Position numbers and translations under genes: made by a program. 64,000 nt of DNA from Afipia sp. GAS231 (GTDB lineage: Bacteria > Pseudomonadota > Alphaproteobacteria > Rhizobiales > Xanthobacteraceae): assembly GCF_900103365.1 (NCBI RefSeq), contig NZ_LT629703.1, positions 4,464,001 through 4,528,000 on the forward strand, in the 5' to 3' direction. The notes under the pieces were generated by a model. The model was not told the origin of the DNA. It ran no database searches and saw nothing but the letters and a program-made list of their open reading frames with translations. The first letter of the stretch is position 1, and each line of letters opens with the position of its first letter. This document shows positions 46,862 through 56,435 of this stretch, piece after piece.

Positions 46862-48127
46862 TCAGCCCAGCGCATCGGCAGCATCGCGGATCCCGGAATA
46901 TATTTCGCTAAGATCTGCTGACGTAGTGCAATAAGGCGGCATTACGTAGATCGTATTGCCAAGCGGGCGCAGCAGCAGATTTCGTTTCCTAAAGAAAGCT
47001 TGAAGCTTCGGACCGATGTCCGCCAGATAGCCCGCATCGCTCGCTTTCAGATCGAGTGCTGTGATGGTGCCTAAGCGACGAACGTTTGCAAAGCGCGGGT
47101 CGGCGCGGAATGGCTCAATTGCCTGCTCTTGCATACTAGCGACCGACGCGACGCATTGGCGAGATTCCTGATCTTGCCAGAGATCCAGGTTGGCCTTTGC
47201 CGCGGCGCAAGCCATTACATTTGCGGTATATGAACTCGAATGAAAGAACGTACGCGTGCGATCCTTCGAATAGTGAGCCTCAAAAATATCTCCGCGGCAG
47301 AGTGTCACTGCGAGCGGAAGTGCTCCTCCCGTGAGGCCTTTCGAATAGCAGGCGATATCGGGCGTGACATTGGCCTGCTCGCAGGCGAATAATGTTCCGG
47401 TGCGGCCCCACCCCGTCATGACCTCGTCGGCAATGAACAGCACGTCCGAGGCCTCGCAGATTCGCTTCATCTCTTTCAACACCCAAGGGGGATACATCAG
47501 CATCCCGCCCGCCCCCAATATCAATGGCTCCACAATAAAGGCGGCTGGCGTTTCGTTTCTACATGCAGACTCGAGCGCATCGAGCGTGGTCTGCTCATGG
47601 CCTCTCGCGGGGAACGGGATTGAGGTTACGTCGAACAGCAGGGGCCCGTACGCCGCATTGAACACGCCTCGGGCACCAACCGACATCGCCCCAACCGTAT
47701 CGCCGTGGTAGGAATGTTGCATCACGACAATGCGTATTCGCTGTTTGCCGATATTATACCAATAGCCGAGTGCCATTTTCAAAGCCACTTCTACACTGGC
47801 TGAGCCGCTGTCGGAGAAGAACACATGGTCCAAGCCACGGGGGGCGAGTTTCAAAAGTTGTGCAGCAACTTCTTCGGCCGGATCGTGGGTGTAGCCGGCA
47901 AAGATGATCTGGTTGAGCTTGCCTGCCTGTTCCTGGATGGCGCGCACAATATGTGGATGGCAATGACCGTGGGTCACGACCCACCAGGATGAGATTGCAT
48001 CGATGATTCGACGACCATCCGCGGCGTATAGATAGGCACCATCACCACGCACAATCTTCGTCATCTCGTCTTGAAGCGCGTGTTGCGTGAACGGATGCCA
48101 GATGGGCGACGTCTTCTTTGGTATCAT
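46862..48127 (-). CDS. bioA: Adenosylmethionine-8-amino-7-oxononanoate aminotransferase
   Basis: PLP enzyme of biotin synthesis that converts KAPA to DAPA using S-adenosylmethionine as amino donor. The 421-residue length is normal. It starts WHPFTQH and has SSWWVVTHGHCHPHIV with the Trp-Trp pair typical of BioA. FSDSGSASVEVALKMAL and IADEVMTGWGRTG follow, and the PLP Lys is in YSKGLTGGALPLA. It is isolated: bioB is 28 kb away and bioF/bioD are not in the window. It may be a second copy or part of a scattered pathway. Confidence 0.94.
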   Translation of the reverse strand: MIPKKTSPIWHPFTQHALQDEMTKIVRGDGAYLYAADGRRIIDAISSWWVVTHGHCHPHIVRAIQEQAGKLNQIIFAGYTHDPAEEVAAQLLKLAPRGLDHVFFSDSGSASVEVALKMALGYWYNIGKQRIRIVVMQHSYHGDTVGAMSVGARGVFNAAYGPLLFDVTSIPFPARGHEQTTLDALESACRNETPAAFIVEPLILGAGGMLMYPPWVLKEMKRICEASDVLFIADEVMTGWGRTGTLFACEQANVTPDIACYSKGLTGGALPLAVTLCRGDIFEAHYSKDRTRTFFHSSSYTANVMACAAAKANLDLWQDQESRQCVASVASMQEQAIEPFRADPRFANVRRLGTITALDLKASDAGYLADIGPKLQAFFRKRNLLLRPLGNTIYVMPPYCTTSADLSEIYSGIRDAADALG

Positions 48128-48254
48128 GGCTTGAAATCATGAGGGCGGAATGAAGCTTCGAACGCGGCCTGCGGCGTGTTTGCCGTGAGAGGAGAAAGCC
48201 AGGGCAACCTTCCCAATATACACACTTGCCCGATCTCGCAAATAGCGCTCACCA

Positions 48255-49095
48255 GTCACAGTTTTCGTGTAATGGAAAGACATTTCGGTACCTGGCGCGA
48301 AATCTCCGTGGCCGAGCTCGACAGCTCTTCCGCCGCCGCCGCAACCGTTCCGACATTGTTCGAAGCACTTTCAGAGGCCGCACGGACGGTCGCCGCCCGG
48401 GCCTAGCGTCGCTGGCGGTCGCCGTCATCGATTGCGCCGTGGTCTGCATGCCTGCGGCGGCCGTCGCCACCGAGCGGACGATGCCGTAGACGCTGCGCTC
48501 GAAGTCGTTGGCGATATCTTTCATTGCCGAACGACGTCCCGCCGCGGCACGCGCCTGTCTTTCCGCTTCGCCTTTTCGAGCCCGCGAATGCGCGCCGCAT
48601 TGTCCTTGAAGATCTGCACCGTGGCCGCCACGGCGCCGACCTCGTCGCCGCGGCCGATGCCGGGGATCTCTTCGTCCAGTTTGCCGTCGGCCAGCGCCCG
48701 CATCCGGGCGCCGAGCAGTCCGAGCGGACGGCTGATTCTGCGGCCCAGCAGCCAGGCGATGCCGTCCGAGACTATGACGATAGCAAGGGTGGCGAGGCCC
48801 AGCAGCCACACGATCGGCTTCAGCTTGGCGTTGAGATAGGTCCCGGTCGCGAGCAACATATCAAGTCGAGCACGTCGACGGCGTAACTGACCTTGCGGAT
48901 CGGCTTTTCCTCGTCGGGCTTCGCAGCTTCATAATACACCAGGTTCGACCCGTAAACCCGGACGCCATCTATCAATTCGGGCGCGTGAAAGCACTCCTGA
49001 ATAGTGCGGCCCGGGCGACGCATGCGCTCGGCGGCAAGACCGAAGGCCGTGACTAGCCGATTGCTCCCAGAACCAAAACTCGTCACGTCAACCAC
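48255..49095 (-). pseudogene. Methyl-accepting chemotaxis protein, broken
   Basis: Fragments of an MCP in successive frames. A Cache-domain end comes first (PDEEKPIRKVSYAVDV), then LLATGTYLNAKLKPIVWLLG with the second membrane helix. A HAMP domain (RRISRPLGLLGARMRALADG) and the linker DIANDFERSVYGIVRSVATA follow. Then the frame breaks up at SESASNNVGTVAAAAEEL. At least three frameshifts are present, and both the N-terminus and the signalling hairpin are missing. Confidence 0.75.
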
Positions 49096-49165
49096 GACGT
49101 GATCCGTCTACCCGGCGGACTGCCCCGTCTTCGACGACTGTTCATGGCAGCAGGTCCGTTTTGCG

Positions 49166-49388
49166 CCGATACTGTTGAAAAAGTCTTTTCGGGTTGGCGG
49201 ACGAAATTTTCTAGAGCCGCTGATGCGGGTTGTGAGCAACGATATGAGGGACCTCGTCGCATCTCAGAAAAACGACCACGGACTTTCGCATCGGCGCTGC
49301 GGCGCATCCCAACGGTGGAATTGTGCAAAATGCAGCATTTGCGGGATTTTTGGGGGCGGTCGATTTTCGACTTTTTCAACAATATCCG
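49166..49388. mobile_element. MITE-like element with 20-bp terminal inverted repeats
   Basis: A 223-bp non-coding segment bounded by CCGATACTGTTGAAAAAGTC (left) and the reverse complement of CGGATATTGTTGAAAAAGTC (right), an 18/20 match by eye. Size and structure fit a miniature inverted-repeat element mobilised by some IS transposase. The ends do not match those of the IS1182 element in this window. A target duplication was not identified. Confidence 0.6.
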
Positions 49389-49472
49389 CCAGATGCGGTC
49401 ACTGAGCACGTATGATTGAGAGAACGCATCCCAGCGACGGGACGCCGGGCGTTGAAATTTCTCTGGCGAACC

Positions 49473-51617
49473 TCAGTTCGCCAGCGGATCGGGCCTAAAC
49501 TGGATGTGAACGGCGCGCGGCATCGAGCCCTTGCCGCCTTCCTTGAGCCAGGGCGTGCGGTCGCCGCTCGTGCTCCACAACCCGCGGCCTTTCCACCCGG
49601 CGTTGGGATCATCGATACGCCCGTCAAAACCCTTGGCGTAGAAGCTGAGCGGATACGGAATTCGGATCGTGATCATCTTGCCGTCCTTTAACGCTACGAA
49701 GCCGTCACCGAGATTGGCTGTGGACATCGGGATGTTCTCGCCAAGTCCGGACGTGTTGTGCTGGTCGACCCAGGTGTAATAGCTCGACTCCGCGCTGTTC
49801 TCGCCGATGCCGTCGAAGCCGGGGCCGGGATATTGATAGATGGTCCAGCCCTCGGGGCAATGATTGCCGGTGGCGGCCGGCCCGTTGAGCGGGCCCTTGC
49901 ACTTGCGCCGATCGAAGCTGCCGAGGTGGCCGCTCGAGAGCGACGCCCAGACCACGCCGTTCTTGTCGATATCGCCGCCGCGGATTCCGATTGCCTGCGC
50001 GGGTAAATTGAACACCTCCGATAGCCCGGTCGCCGGATCAAATCGCAGGACCCCCGGCGGGCCGCCGAAGACGGCTACGGTGTACCATATCGAGCCGTCG
50101 ACCGGCGACGGCATCACCGCGTAAGATCCCGAACCCGGGACGATCCGCTGGTCCTTGTTCGGATCGAGCGGGGCGTTGGGCTCGACATAATCGTCGCGCC
50201 TTCCGTTGCCGTTGGTGTCGAGCACGAACGGCGACCAGCCTTGCGACTTTGCGGCATCGCCGGTTTCGTCAAACATCTTGGTGTTGATCCAACCGGCAAC
50301 CGGGCCCGTGCCGCTGAACCACAGCGTGTCGTTGGCGTCGTAGCCGAACTGCAGGTGATGGGTGGCAAAGCAGGTATTGATGAAACTGTACTTCATCGTT
50401 TTGGGATCGAGCATCGCCACCTGGCGCGCCGACTCTTCCAGCGGGAACACCTTGGCCGACGGGAGGTCAGAACCCTGTTTGCAGAACGCCGGGTTATCTA
50501 TGCCGCGCACGGCGGCGGTCAGCCAGAGCCGGCCCTTCTCGTCGAACATGGAGTTGTGGTTGTTGGCTCGCGTATCCCAGAGTTTTTGCTCGCCCCAATA
50601 GGCGGACGGCGCCAGCGGCTTCACGCTGGCGACATGCCCGGGACCCAACGCTTCCGGCGTCTTGGGGTCCGCGACCGGCATCTTGAAGAACGACACTTTA
50701 CTCGTCTTCGGATCCAGGATCGGCATGTTGTCGGTCGAATATTCCGGCGAGCCGTAAAGCGGGCCATAGGCATTGACCATCGGATTGCGCCGGTCGGACG
50801 AAATCAGATCGTGCAAATATTTGTCGGGCGTCGACCACTCCCATGACGTGATCACGATATTGCGTTCGACGCCTTGTGGACGCGGCGGCTTGCTTTTGGG
50901 CAGTTCGCCCTTGGCGATGCGGTCGGTCCAGTCTCCGAAATATTTGAAGGGGACGCCGCCAAAATTGCCGGCAATCTCGTTGGTCATCCACTCGCCGGCC
51001 TGCCCCGATTGAACGCGCCGCATCCAGGCCGCTGCGCCGGAATCGAACTTGCCGAAAGCAGCCGGTATCGTACGAGTGGCTTCTTGGCCGAGCTGATGGC
51101 ACCCGATGCAGCCGATGTTCTTCACCTCCTTCAGCCAGTCAGTCTGGGTCAGCTTTTCGGGAATGTCGCTCTTGCCGCCGAAATCGCTGGCAGGCGGAAT
51201 TTTCATCATCGCATACCAGTAGATCGCCGGATAATAATGCGCCGCCGCCGCTTCGTTCGGTGCCGGCACCGCCGTGTGATTGAGAACCTGGCCCGGCTTT
51301 GCGGTGAGTTTGGCCGAATCCACCAGGCCGTAACCTCGCACCCAGACGCTGTAATTCGCGGCCGGCAGATCCGGGATTAGGTAGCGGCCGGAATCGTCGG
51401 TGACGACGATGCGCGCGAACTTCGTCGGCAACTCGGTGGTCTCGGCGATCACCCAGACCCCGGCTTCGGGGCCCGCCGCGCCGACGACCGTGCCGCCGAT
51501 GTCGGTGGCGCCGATCGCTACGGCCTGCTGCGCATACACAGTGATGGGGATTGTACCTGGCAGGGCCATTAAGCCGGCAAATATCGTCAACCGCGCAAGC
51601 ATTCTGGTCACCAACAT
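49473..51617 (-). CDS. Exported haem protein with carboxypeptidase-regulatory and propeller domains
   Basis: A 714-residue periplasmic protein. The signal peptide (MLVTRMLARL, hydrophobic core, cleavage near VYAQQ) is followed by a carboxypeptidase-regulatory-like beta-sandwich (DDSGRYLIPDLPAANYSVWV). A c-type haem site (IGCIGCHQLG) lies near residue 172. A long propeller-type region rich in Asp-Asn-Gly follows (SMFDEKGRLWLTAAVRG, LQFGYDANDTLWFSGTG, LDTNGNGRRDDYVEPNA). A very good ribosome site (GGAGGTGA) precedes the ATG. The arrangement suits an electron-transfer or lyase-like enzyme, but no biochemical function is known to me. It stands alone. Confidence 0.8.
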   Translation of the reverse strand: MLVTRMLARLTIFAGLMALPGTIPITVYAQQAVAIGATDIGGTVVGAAGPEAGVWVIAETTELPTKFARIVVTDDSGRYLIPDLPAANYSVWVRGYGLVDSAKLTAKPGQVLNHTAVPAPNEAAAAHYYPAIYWYAMMKIPPASDFGGKSDIPEKLTQTDWLKEVKNIGCIGCHQLGQEATRTIPAAFGKFDSGAAAWMRRVQSGQAGEWMTNEIAGNFGGVPFKYFGDWTDRIAKGELPKSKPPRPQGVERNIVITSWEWSTPDKYLHDLISSDRRNPMVNAYGPLYGSPEYSTDNMPILDPKTSKVSFFKMPVADPKTPEALGPGHVASVKPLAPSAYWGEQKLWDTRANNHNSMFDEKGRLWLTAAVRGIDNPAFCKQGSDLPSAKVFPLEESARQVAMLDPKTMKYSFINTCFATHHLQFGYDANDTLWFSGTGPVAGWINTKMFDETGDAAKSQGWSPFVLDTNGNGRRDDYVEPNAPLDPNKDQRIVPGSGSYAVMPSPVDGSIWYTVAVFGGPPGVLRFDPATGLSEVFNLPAQAIGIRGGDIDKNGVVWASLSSGHLGSFDRRKCKGPLNGPAATGNHCPEGWTIYQYPGPGFDGIGENSAESSYYTWVDQHNTSGLGENIPMSTANLGDGFVALKDGKMITIRIPYPLSFYAKGFDGRIDDPNAGWKGRGLWSTSGDRTPWLKEGGKGSMPRAVHIQFRPDPLAN

Positions 51618-51636
51618 GGCTCACCTCCTGGCATGG

Positions 51637-51659
51637 AACCGGCCCTTTGGCCGGTTTTT
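51637..51659 (+). terminator. Hairpin with T-tract upstream of the haem-protein gene
   Basis: AACCGGCC-CTTT-GGCCGGTT followed by TTT. It works as a terminator for plus-strand transcription. It lies 20 bp upstream of the minus-strand gene's start, so it would also be in that gene's 5' leader. Confidence 0.65.
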
Positions 51660-51706
51660 CATTGTCGCTATTCTTGCAAATTTTTCATTGTCGCTATTTT
51701 AGCAAA
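51655..51706. repeat. 26-bp direct tandem repeat, two copies
   Basis: Two adjacent 26-bp units containing TTTTTCATTGTCGCTATT differ at 2 positions. They lie in the upstream region of the haem-protein gene. Confidence 0.8.
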
Positions 51707-52022
51707 AGGTCGGCAGCGTCCAATGGCTTGAATGAAGCTTTGCTGACGTCCAGCAGCGAACATCGAACCGGTTGCCGTCTATCAGAATCCTGCTAATAAA
51801 TTTTTCAACTACATGTCCTCTGAGCAAACCTCTGTCCTCTAAATCTTGTCCATCATTTAGATATAAAACATAATGCAGCTGGGCCTACCCACTTCGTCGC
51901 GGTGAGCGAGCCCGGCTAGTTTTACGAAAGTGGGAAAGAGCATCGTGAATACTTTTGTTGGCGCGCTCGATCAAATGGCGGCATAGATCTGTGTGTCCGC
52001 GCATCTCAGACGTAATTCAACA
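51707..52022. other. Intergenic, nothing recognised
   Basis: Promoter-bearing space between the haem-protein gene and the divergent solute-binding protein gene. No clear motif was assigned. Confidence 0.35.
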
Positions 52023-53159
52023 ATGGATAAGGGGGGCATCTTGACACAAGATTCGTATATTTCCCGCCGCGGTTTGCTTGCGGGCGCCACGGCTGCAGGC
52101 GCGGTGCTTGGCACCGGCTCCCGAAGTTTGGCTCAAGCGAATGCTGACTGGCAGACGGGCGCTCCCGCGGAATGGGATCGCGTGCTCGCGGCAGCACGCA
52201 GCGAAGGGCTGGTCACGGTGGCCGGCTTTCCGCTGCTGAGCGAGAAGATGAGCGCTGCGTTCAAGAGAGATACGGGTATTCAGCTCAATTTCCTCGGCGG
52301 CAATACGGCGGAGCAGTCGGCGCGTCTCGAAGCGGAAGCGCGCGCGAAGAATGTGACCATCGACGTTCTCGTAAGCGGCGCGCGAGAGCTTGTGATGATG
52401 AAGGAAGATCTGCTGGAGCCGATCCTGCCACAGCTGATCCTTCCCGGTGTCGCTCCCAAAAACTTCCGCGATGGAAAGCACAAATTCGTCGATAATGCCG
52501 GCCAGTATCTCCTGCAAGGAGCATCCTATGTCTTTGGCTGGCTGACGGTAAACACCGACGTCGTGAAGCCCGGAGAGATCAAGGTCTGGAAGGATCTGCT
52601 CGATCCGAAGTACCGTGGCAAGATAGCGGCATACGATTTTCGTTTCCCGGGGCCCGGACAAGGTCCCGCGATTTTTCTCTACAACACGCGCGGCCCAGAA
52701 TTCATCAAGGAACTATTCCACGGTCAGCAAGTCAAATTCTCCACCGAGAATCGCTCGTTGATGGAGGGCGTTGTTCGCGGGACGACGCCGATCCTTCTTG
52801 GCGGAATTCAGCTCGAGGTCGAGCGCTTCCGAGCGAATTTCAAGAACATCGGCGTTGTTCTGCCGGAAGACGGGCCTGGCTACCTCACGGGAGGATTTAG
52901 CGTGATCAAGCAAGCCAAGGGGGTGCCGCACCCAAATGCGGCGAAGGTGTTCATCAACTGGTACATGAGCAAGCCAGGTCAGGAACTATATGAGTCCATC
53001 ACGCTGGAAGCTAGCCGTCGCATTGATCTCGGGACCAGCCCGCCCAGCTATGTCGTGCCAGGTAAGTTTGAGTACACTGACGATTACACCGAAGATTACT
53101 ATTTGTTATCGCGCAGTTCAATGGTTAAGAGCCTCAACGACACGCTGGGGCAGCGGTGA
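52023..53159 (+). CDS. Tat-exported extracellular solute-binding protein, paralogue B
   Basis: A 378-residue periplasmic binding protein with a twin-arginine signal (YISRRGLLAGATAAG). It is collinear with paralogue A at 24726-25844, sharing long identical blocks such as AAFKRDTGIQLNF, DLLDPKYRGKIAA, RANFKNIGVVLPED and PHPNAAKVF. Differences cluster in the central part (FRFPGPGQGPAIFLYNTRGP), where ligand contacts may lie, so the two may bind related but different compounds. No permease or ATPase gene is nearby. It precedes the amidohydrolase by about 240 bp. Confidence 0.88.
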   Translation: MDKGGILTQDSYISRRGLLAGATAAGAVLGTGSRSLAQANADWQTGAPAEWDRVLAAARSEGLVTVAGFPLLSEKMSAAFKRDTGIQLNFLGGNTAEQSARLEAEARAKNVTIDVLVSGARELVMMKEDLLEPILPQLILPGVAPKNFRDGKHKFVDNAGQYLLQGASYVFGWLTVNTDVVKPGEIKVWKDLLDPKYRGKIAAYDFRFPGPGQGPAIFLYNTRGPEFIKELFHGQQVKFSTENRSLMEGVVRGTTPILLGGIQLEVERFRANFKNIGVVLPEDGPGYLTGGFSVIKQAKGVPHPNAAKVFINWYMSKPGQELYESITLEASRRIDLGTSPPSYVVPGKFEYTDDYTEDYYLLSRSSMVKSLNDTLGQR

Positions 53160-53289
53160 TGGTCGTGGCAATCAAGAACTTGAAGATGGCGTCTGCCGCT
53201 GTTGCAACGGCTGATGCCATCGTGCGGGTAATGCGCAGGCTTGCCCCAGTCTTCAACAAATGCGCCGCTTCTGAGTGTGCGAGATCACA

Positions 53290-53400
53290 TTCTTGTATGC
53301 AACGAAGACAGCATCGTTATGTAGGCGTCGACCTGCAGCAATCATCATCAGCAGTTCCACCGCTCGTGACCTCGGGGCCTGGTGCGAATCGATCGGAGAA
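53290..53400 (+). repeat. Third copy of propeller 5' region, now upstream of amidohydrolase
   Basis: This matches 59255-59345 and 27350-27475 by eye (TATGCAACG, GACAGCATCGTTATG, CAGTTCCACCGCTCGTGA, AATCGATCGGAGAA). The propeller coding frame is lost. The amidohydrolase ATG follows GGAGAA of this segment, so its ribosome site may derive from the captured sequence. Confidence 0.6.
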
Positions 53401-54381
53401 ATGAGGGCCATGCGCACCATAACGCTTGAGGAGCATTTCGCCACGACAGGCTTTCTCGATGGCCCGGGCCGCGACCTCAAGGAACAGGCGCGCCAGGTCG
53501 GCAGCCACGCCGAGCGGCTAATGCGCGACTTGTGCGACATCGGCGAAGGGCGGATCGCCCAGATGGATGCCGCCGGCATCGACATGCAGGTTGTCTCGCT
53601 GAACGCGCCGGGTGTCGAGCAATTGGAAGCCGCCGAGGCAGTGGCGCTCGCGCGCGACACCAACGACGCGTTGGCCGAAGCGATCGCCAAGCAACCGACA
53701 AGACTGTCCGGCTTCGCTGCGCTGCCGATTGCGGCACCGGATCAGGCGGTTAAAGAGCTCGAACGCCGCTTCAGCGATCAGGCCTTCGCCGGCGCGGTGA
53801 TCAACGGCCACCAGCGCGGTCGCTATCTCGACGACAAATTTTTCTGGCCGGTGCTGGAGGCCGCCGAATCGCTAGGCGCGCCGATCTATCTGCATCCGAC
53901 GCCGCCGCCTAAGCCGGTGATCGCAGCGTCGTTCGGCGGCTTTGCGCCGCACGTCACGGAGATGCTGGCGGGGCCGGCTTTCGGCTGGCACATCGAGACC
54001 GCAGTGCATGTGCTGCGCATGATACTGGGCGGCGTATTCGACCGCTTTCCCAAGCTGCAGATCGTGATCGGCCATATGGGCGAGGGCCTGCCGTTCTTCA
54101 TGCAACGGGTCGACATGATGCCGGTCGAGCTGACGCAGCTCAAACGCCCGGTCAGCGAGTATTTACGCGACAATCTGCACTATACTTTCGCCGGCTTTAA
54201 TTTTCCGCCGACATTTCTCGATCTGCTGCTCGAGGTCGGGGTCAGCCGTATCATGTTCTCGGCCGACTATCCTTACGGCTCAATGGCTAAGGCACGCTCG
54301 TTTCTGGAACAGATTCCGGTTTCCGCCGCTGACCGCGCGCGGATCGCGCATGGTAACGCGGAGAGTTTGTTCAGACTTTGA
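53401..54381 (+). CDS. ACMSD-family amidohydrolase/decarboxylase, gamma-resorcylate decarboxylase-like
   Basis: A 326-residue TIM-barrel metal enzyme. It starts with LEEHF (metal Glu and His) and shows VSLNAPGVEQLEAAEAVALA, INGHQRGRYLDD, PIYLHPTPP with a metal His, IVIGHMGEGLPFF, and SADYPYG with the catalytic Asp. The order closely follows gamma-resorcylate and 2,3-dihydroxybenzoate decarboxylases, so non-oxidative decarboxylation of an aromatic acid is the most likely reaction. A hydrolase role is the alternative. It follows the binding protein and precedes the IS1182 insertion. Confidence 0.88.
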   Translation: MRAMRTITLEEHFATTGFLDGPGRDLKEQARQVGSHAERLMRDLCDIGEGRIAQMDAAGIDMQVVSLNAPGVEQLEAAEAVALARDTNDALAEAIAKQPTRLSGFAALPIAAPDQAVKELERRFSDQAFAGAVINGHQRGRYLDDKFFWPVLEAAESLGAPIYLHPTPPPKPVIAASFGGFAPHVTEMLAGPAFGWHIETAVHVLRMILGGVFDRFPKLQIVIGHMGEGLPFFMQRVDMMPVELTQLKRPVSEYLRDNLHYTFAGFNFPPTFLDLLLEVGVSRIMFSADYPYGSMAKARSFLEQIPVSAADRARIAHGNAESLFRL

Positions 54382-54620
54382 GCGTTCATACTTTGAACGC
54401 GCGGCATATCACCGTCACGATCGCCTTAATCAGTCGCAGTAACCGCGAAGAGGTCGATCTGACGGGAGAGTTCGACGGGTCATGTGCGGCGGTCAAGCCC
54501 CGCGAGACATTTGCCCTGCTCCGTGACGATCACGGACGGCACCGGGTGTGCGTGAGAATAGATTGCCACGCCCCAAAAGTCTTTCCGACCTCCGGCAGAG
54601 GGCGGAATGTCCGTTGAGGG
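54382..54620. other. Short spacer before IS1182
   Basis: No supported gene. It may be part of a gene interrupted by the IS, but I could not join it to the right flank. Confidence 0.3.
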
Positions 54621-56187
54621 TCCAGGCCGTGTAAAAACATGATGCTTTAGGCAGGCGAACTCGACATGGTGACACCGGGCCTAGCTCAGGCGCGGATCGC
54701 CTCCATCAAACCACCAACGCCCAGAATGCTGATTACCCTTTTCATGTTGTAGGCCAGGACGTGCAGCGCCATTTCGGTACCGACGTTCTTGAGCGTTTTC
54801 ATCTGGAAGTGCGTGGCTCCCATCCAGGACTTTATCGTACCGAAGGGATGCTCCACAGTTTGGCGGCGCTCTCGCATCTTAGCCGGGTTCCGATCGAGCC
54901 GCGCTTGCACAGCCTCAAGGACGGCTTCGTGCTCCCAACGGGAGATCCGCCGCTCTTTGCCTGTTGTACAGTTGCTCTTCAGCGCGCAGGCCTGACAGGC
55001 GGTGGTCCAATAGCGACGCAGTGTCTTACCCTCTTCCTCATTGGTGTAGTGATAGGTTAGCTGCTCACCGGCGGGACAAAGATAAACGTCGTCCGCGGCG
55101 ACATAGACGAAGTCCTGCTTGCCGAAGCGGCCTTTGGCGAGAAGGCCCGAGGTCATCGGCTTCGGAAGATAAACTGTGATGCCGGCTTGCTCGCAGGCGA
55201 CAATTTCCTCGCCGCTATAGTAGCCGCGATCGGCTACAGCCTCGATGGTCTCGGAACCAATCGCTGCGCGTGCCTGCTCAGACATGCGGGATAGCTGGCT
55301 CCGGTCAGAACCAACATTGGTCACCTCATGGGTAACAATGAGATGATGTTTGGTATCGACGGCGCTCTGCACATTGTAACCGACCATCCCGCTGCCTCGG
55401 CCGCTGGTCGCCATCGAGCGAGCATCGGGATCGGTCAGCGATATCTGCTTGTCCTCGGTCTGCATCATCTGAGTGTTCAGACCGTTCAGGCGCTGTATCT
55501 CCTGGCGCAGCGCTGTAATCTTCTCGTTGAGCCGGGTGATCTTGGCCTCTGGTACGGCTTCCCCCTGGCGATCGGCGCTGTCGAGCTGTGAGAGGTAGCG
55601 GGCTATGCTCTCGTCGATCTGCACCAGCCGCCGCTGCATCTTGGCCTGGGTGAAGTTCCGATCCCTCGTGTTGACGGCCTTGAACTTGCTGCCGTCGATC
55701 GCAACGCTTGCTTCGCTGAACAGCTCAAGGCGGCGGCACAGCACCACGAACTCACGGCAGACCTTGCGGATGGCCTCGCCATTGTCCTTACGGAAGTCGG
55801 CTATCGTCTTGAAGTCCGGCGTCAGCCTGCCCGTCAGCCAAACCAACTCGATGTTGCGCTGGCACTCCCGTTCCATCCGACGGCTCGACTGCACCCGGTT
55901 GAGGTAGCCGTAGACGTAAATCTTCAACAGCGTCGCAGGATGATAGGCCGGCCTTCCTGTCGCCTCCGGTTCAACGCCGTCAAAGCCGAGCTTGGCCAGG
56001 TCAAGCTCATCGACCAACAAATCGATCGCCCGGACCGGATTGTCCTCGCCCAAATAGTCATCCAGCCGATCGGGAAATAACGTGCTCTGACTGCGGTCAT
56101 CGCCAACGACAAAGCGCGTCATCGAATCCTCCCGGCAAATCACAGGAGAAACATATCATTTGTGAGCCGTTTTCACACAGGCTGGGT
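54621..56187 (-). mobile_element. IS1182-family insertion sequence, apparently complete
   Basis: About 1.57 kb bounded by imperfect inverted repeats: TCCAGGCCGTGTAAAAAC on the left and, read inward from the right, CCCAGCCTGTGTGAAAAC (14/18 by eye). It encodes one full-length transposase. It is the only intact IS in the window and splits the catabolic cluster between the amidohydrolase and the LysR gene. A target duplication was not identified. Confidence 0.75.
54686..56122 (-). CDS. IS1182-family transposase
   Basis: A 478-residue DDE transposase. The N-terminal DUF772 domain has RPAYHPATLLKIYVYGYLNR and FKTIADFRKDNG, and the first catalytic Asp region is VAIDGSKFKAVNT. A coiled insertion follows (ITALRQEIQRLNGLNTQMMQ). 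Then come the second Asp in VADRGYYSGEEI, a Cys-rich zinc region (CQACALKSNC) and the Glu region ERRQTVEHPFGTIKSWMG. No frameshift or stop is seen, so it could be active. MTRFVVGDD is the preferred start. Confidence 0.93.
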   Translation of the reverse strand: MTRFVVGDDRSQSTLFPDRLDDYLGEDNPVRAIDLLVDELDLAKLGFDGVEPEATGRPAYHPATLLKIYVYGYLNRVQSSRRMERECQRNIELVWLTGRLTPDFKTIADFRKDNGEAIRKVCREFVVLCRRLELFSEASVAIDGSKFKAVNTRDRNFTQAKMQRRLVQIDESIARYLSQLDSADRQGEAVPEAKITRLNEKITALRQEIQRLNGLNTQMMQTEDKQISLTDPDARSMATSGRGSGMVGYNVQSAVDTKHHLIVTHEVTNVGSDRSQLSRMSEQARAAIGSETIEAVADRGYYSGEEIVACEQAGITVYLPKPMTSGLLAKGRFGKQDFVYVAADDVYLCPAGEQLTYHYTNEEEGKTLRRYWTTACQACALKSNCTTGKERRISRWEHEAVLEAVQARLDRNPAKMRERRQTVEHPFGTIKSWMGATHFQMKTLKNVGTEMALHVLAYNMKRVISILGVGGLMEAIRA

Positions 56188-56435
56188 CATTCGCGTCGAT
56201 CTTGGCGCTTCAGAGGATGCCGGTTACGGGAAAATCTCGGAAACGCCGGTTGCCCGGTCTTATCGAGTGAAGGCCGGCGGTTTGGACGTGATAGACTGGG
56301 GCGAATGCGCCGCCCTGCCCCTCAATCGCGCCTTCGGACAAGTGTCCTTGCGGGTAGACGGTATCTACGGCGTACATTTGGCACGATCGACGACAGCGTT
56401 GAGGCTCAAGCGTGAGATCCGCTTTCGTCGATCGT
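56188..56435. other. Spacer between IS1182 and LysR gene
   Basis: A plus-strand frame shows no recognised motif. It might be the far side of a gene broken by the IS. Confidence 0.3.

Noticed and set aside
51655..51706. CRISPR or replication iterons
   Set aside because: Only two adjacent units and no replication gene nearby.
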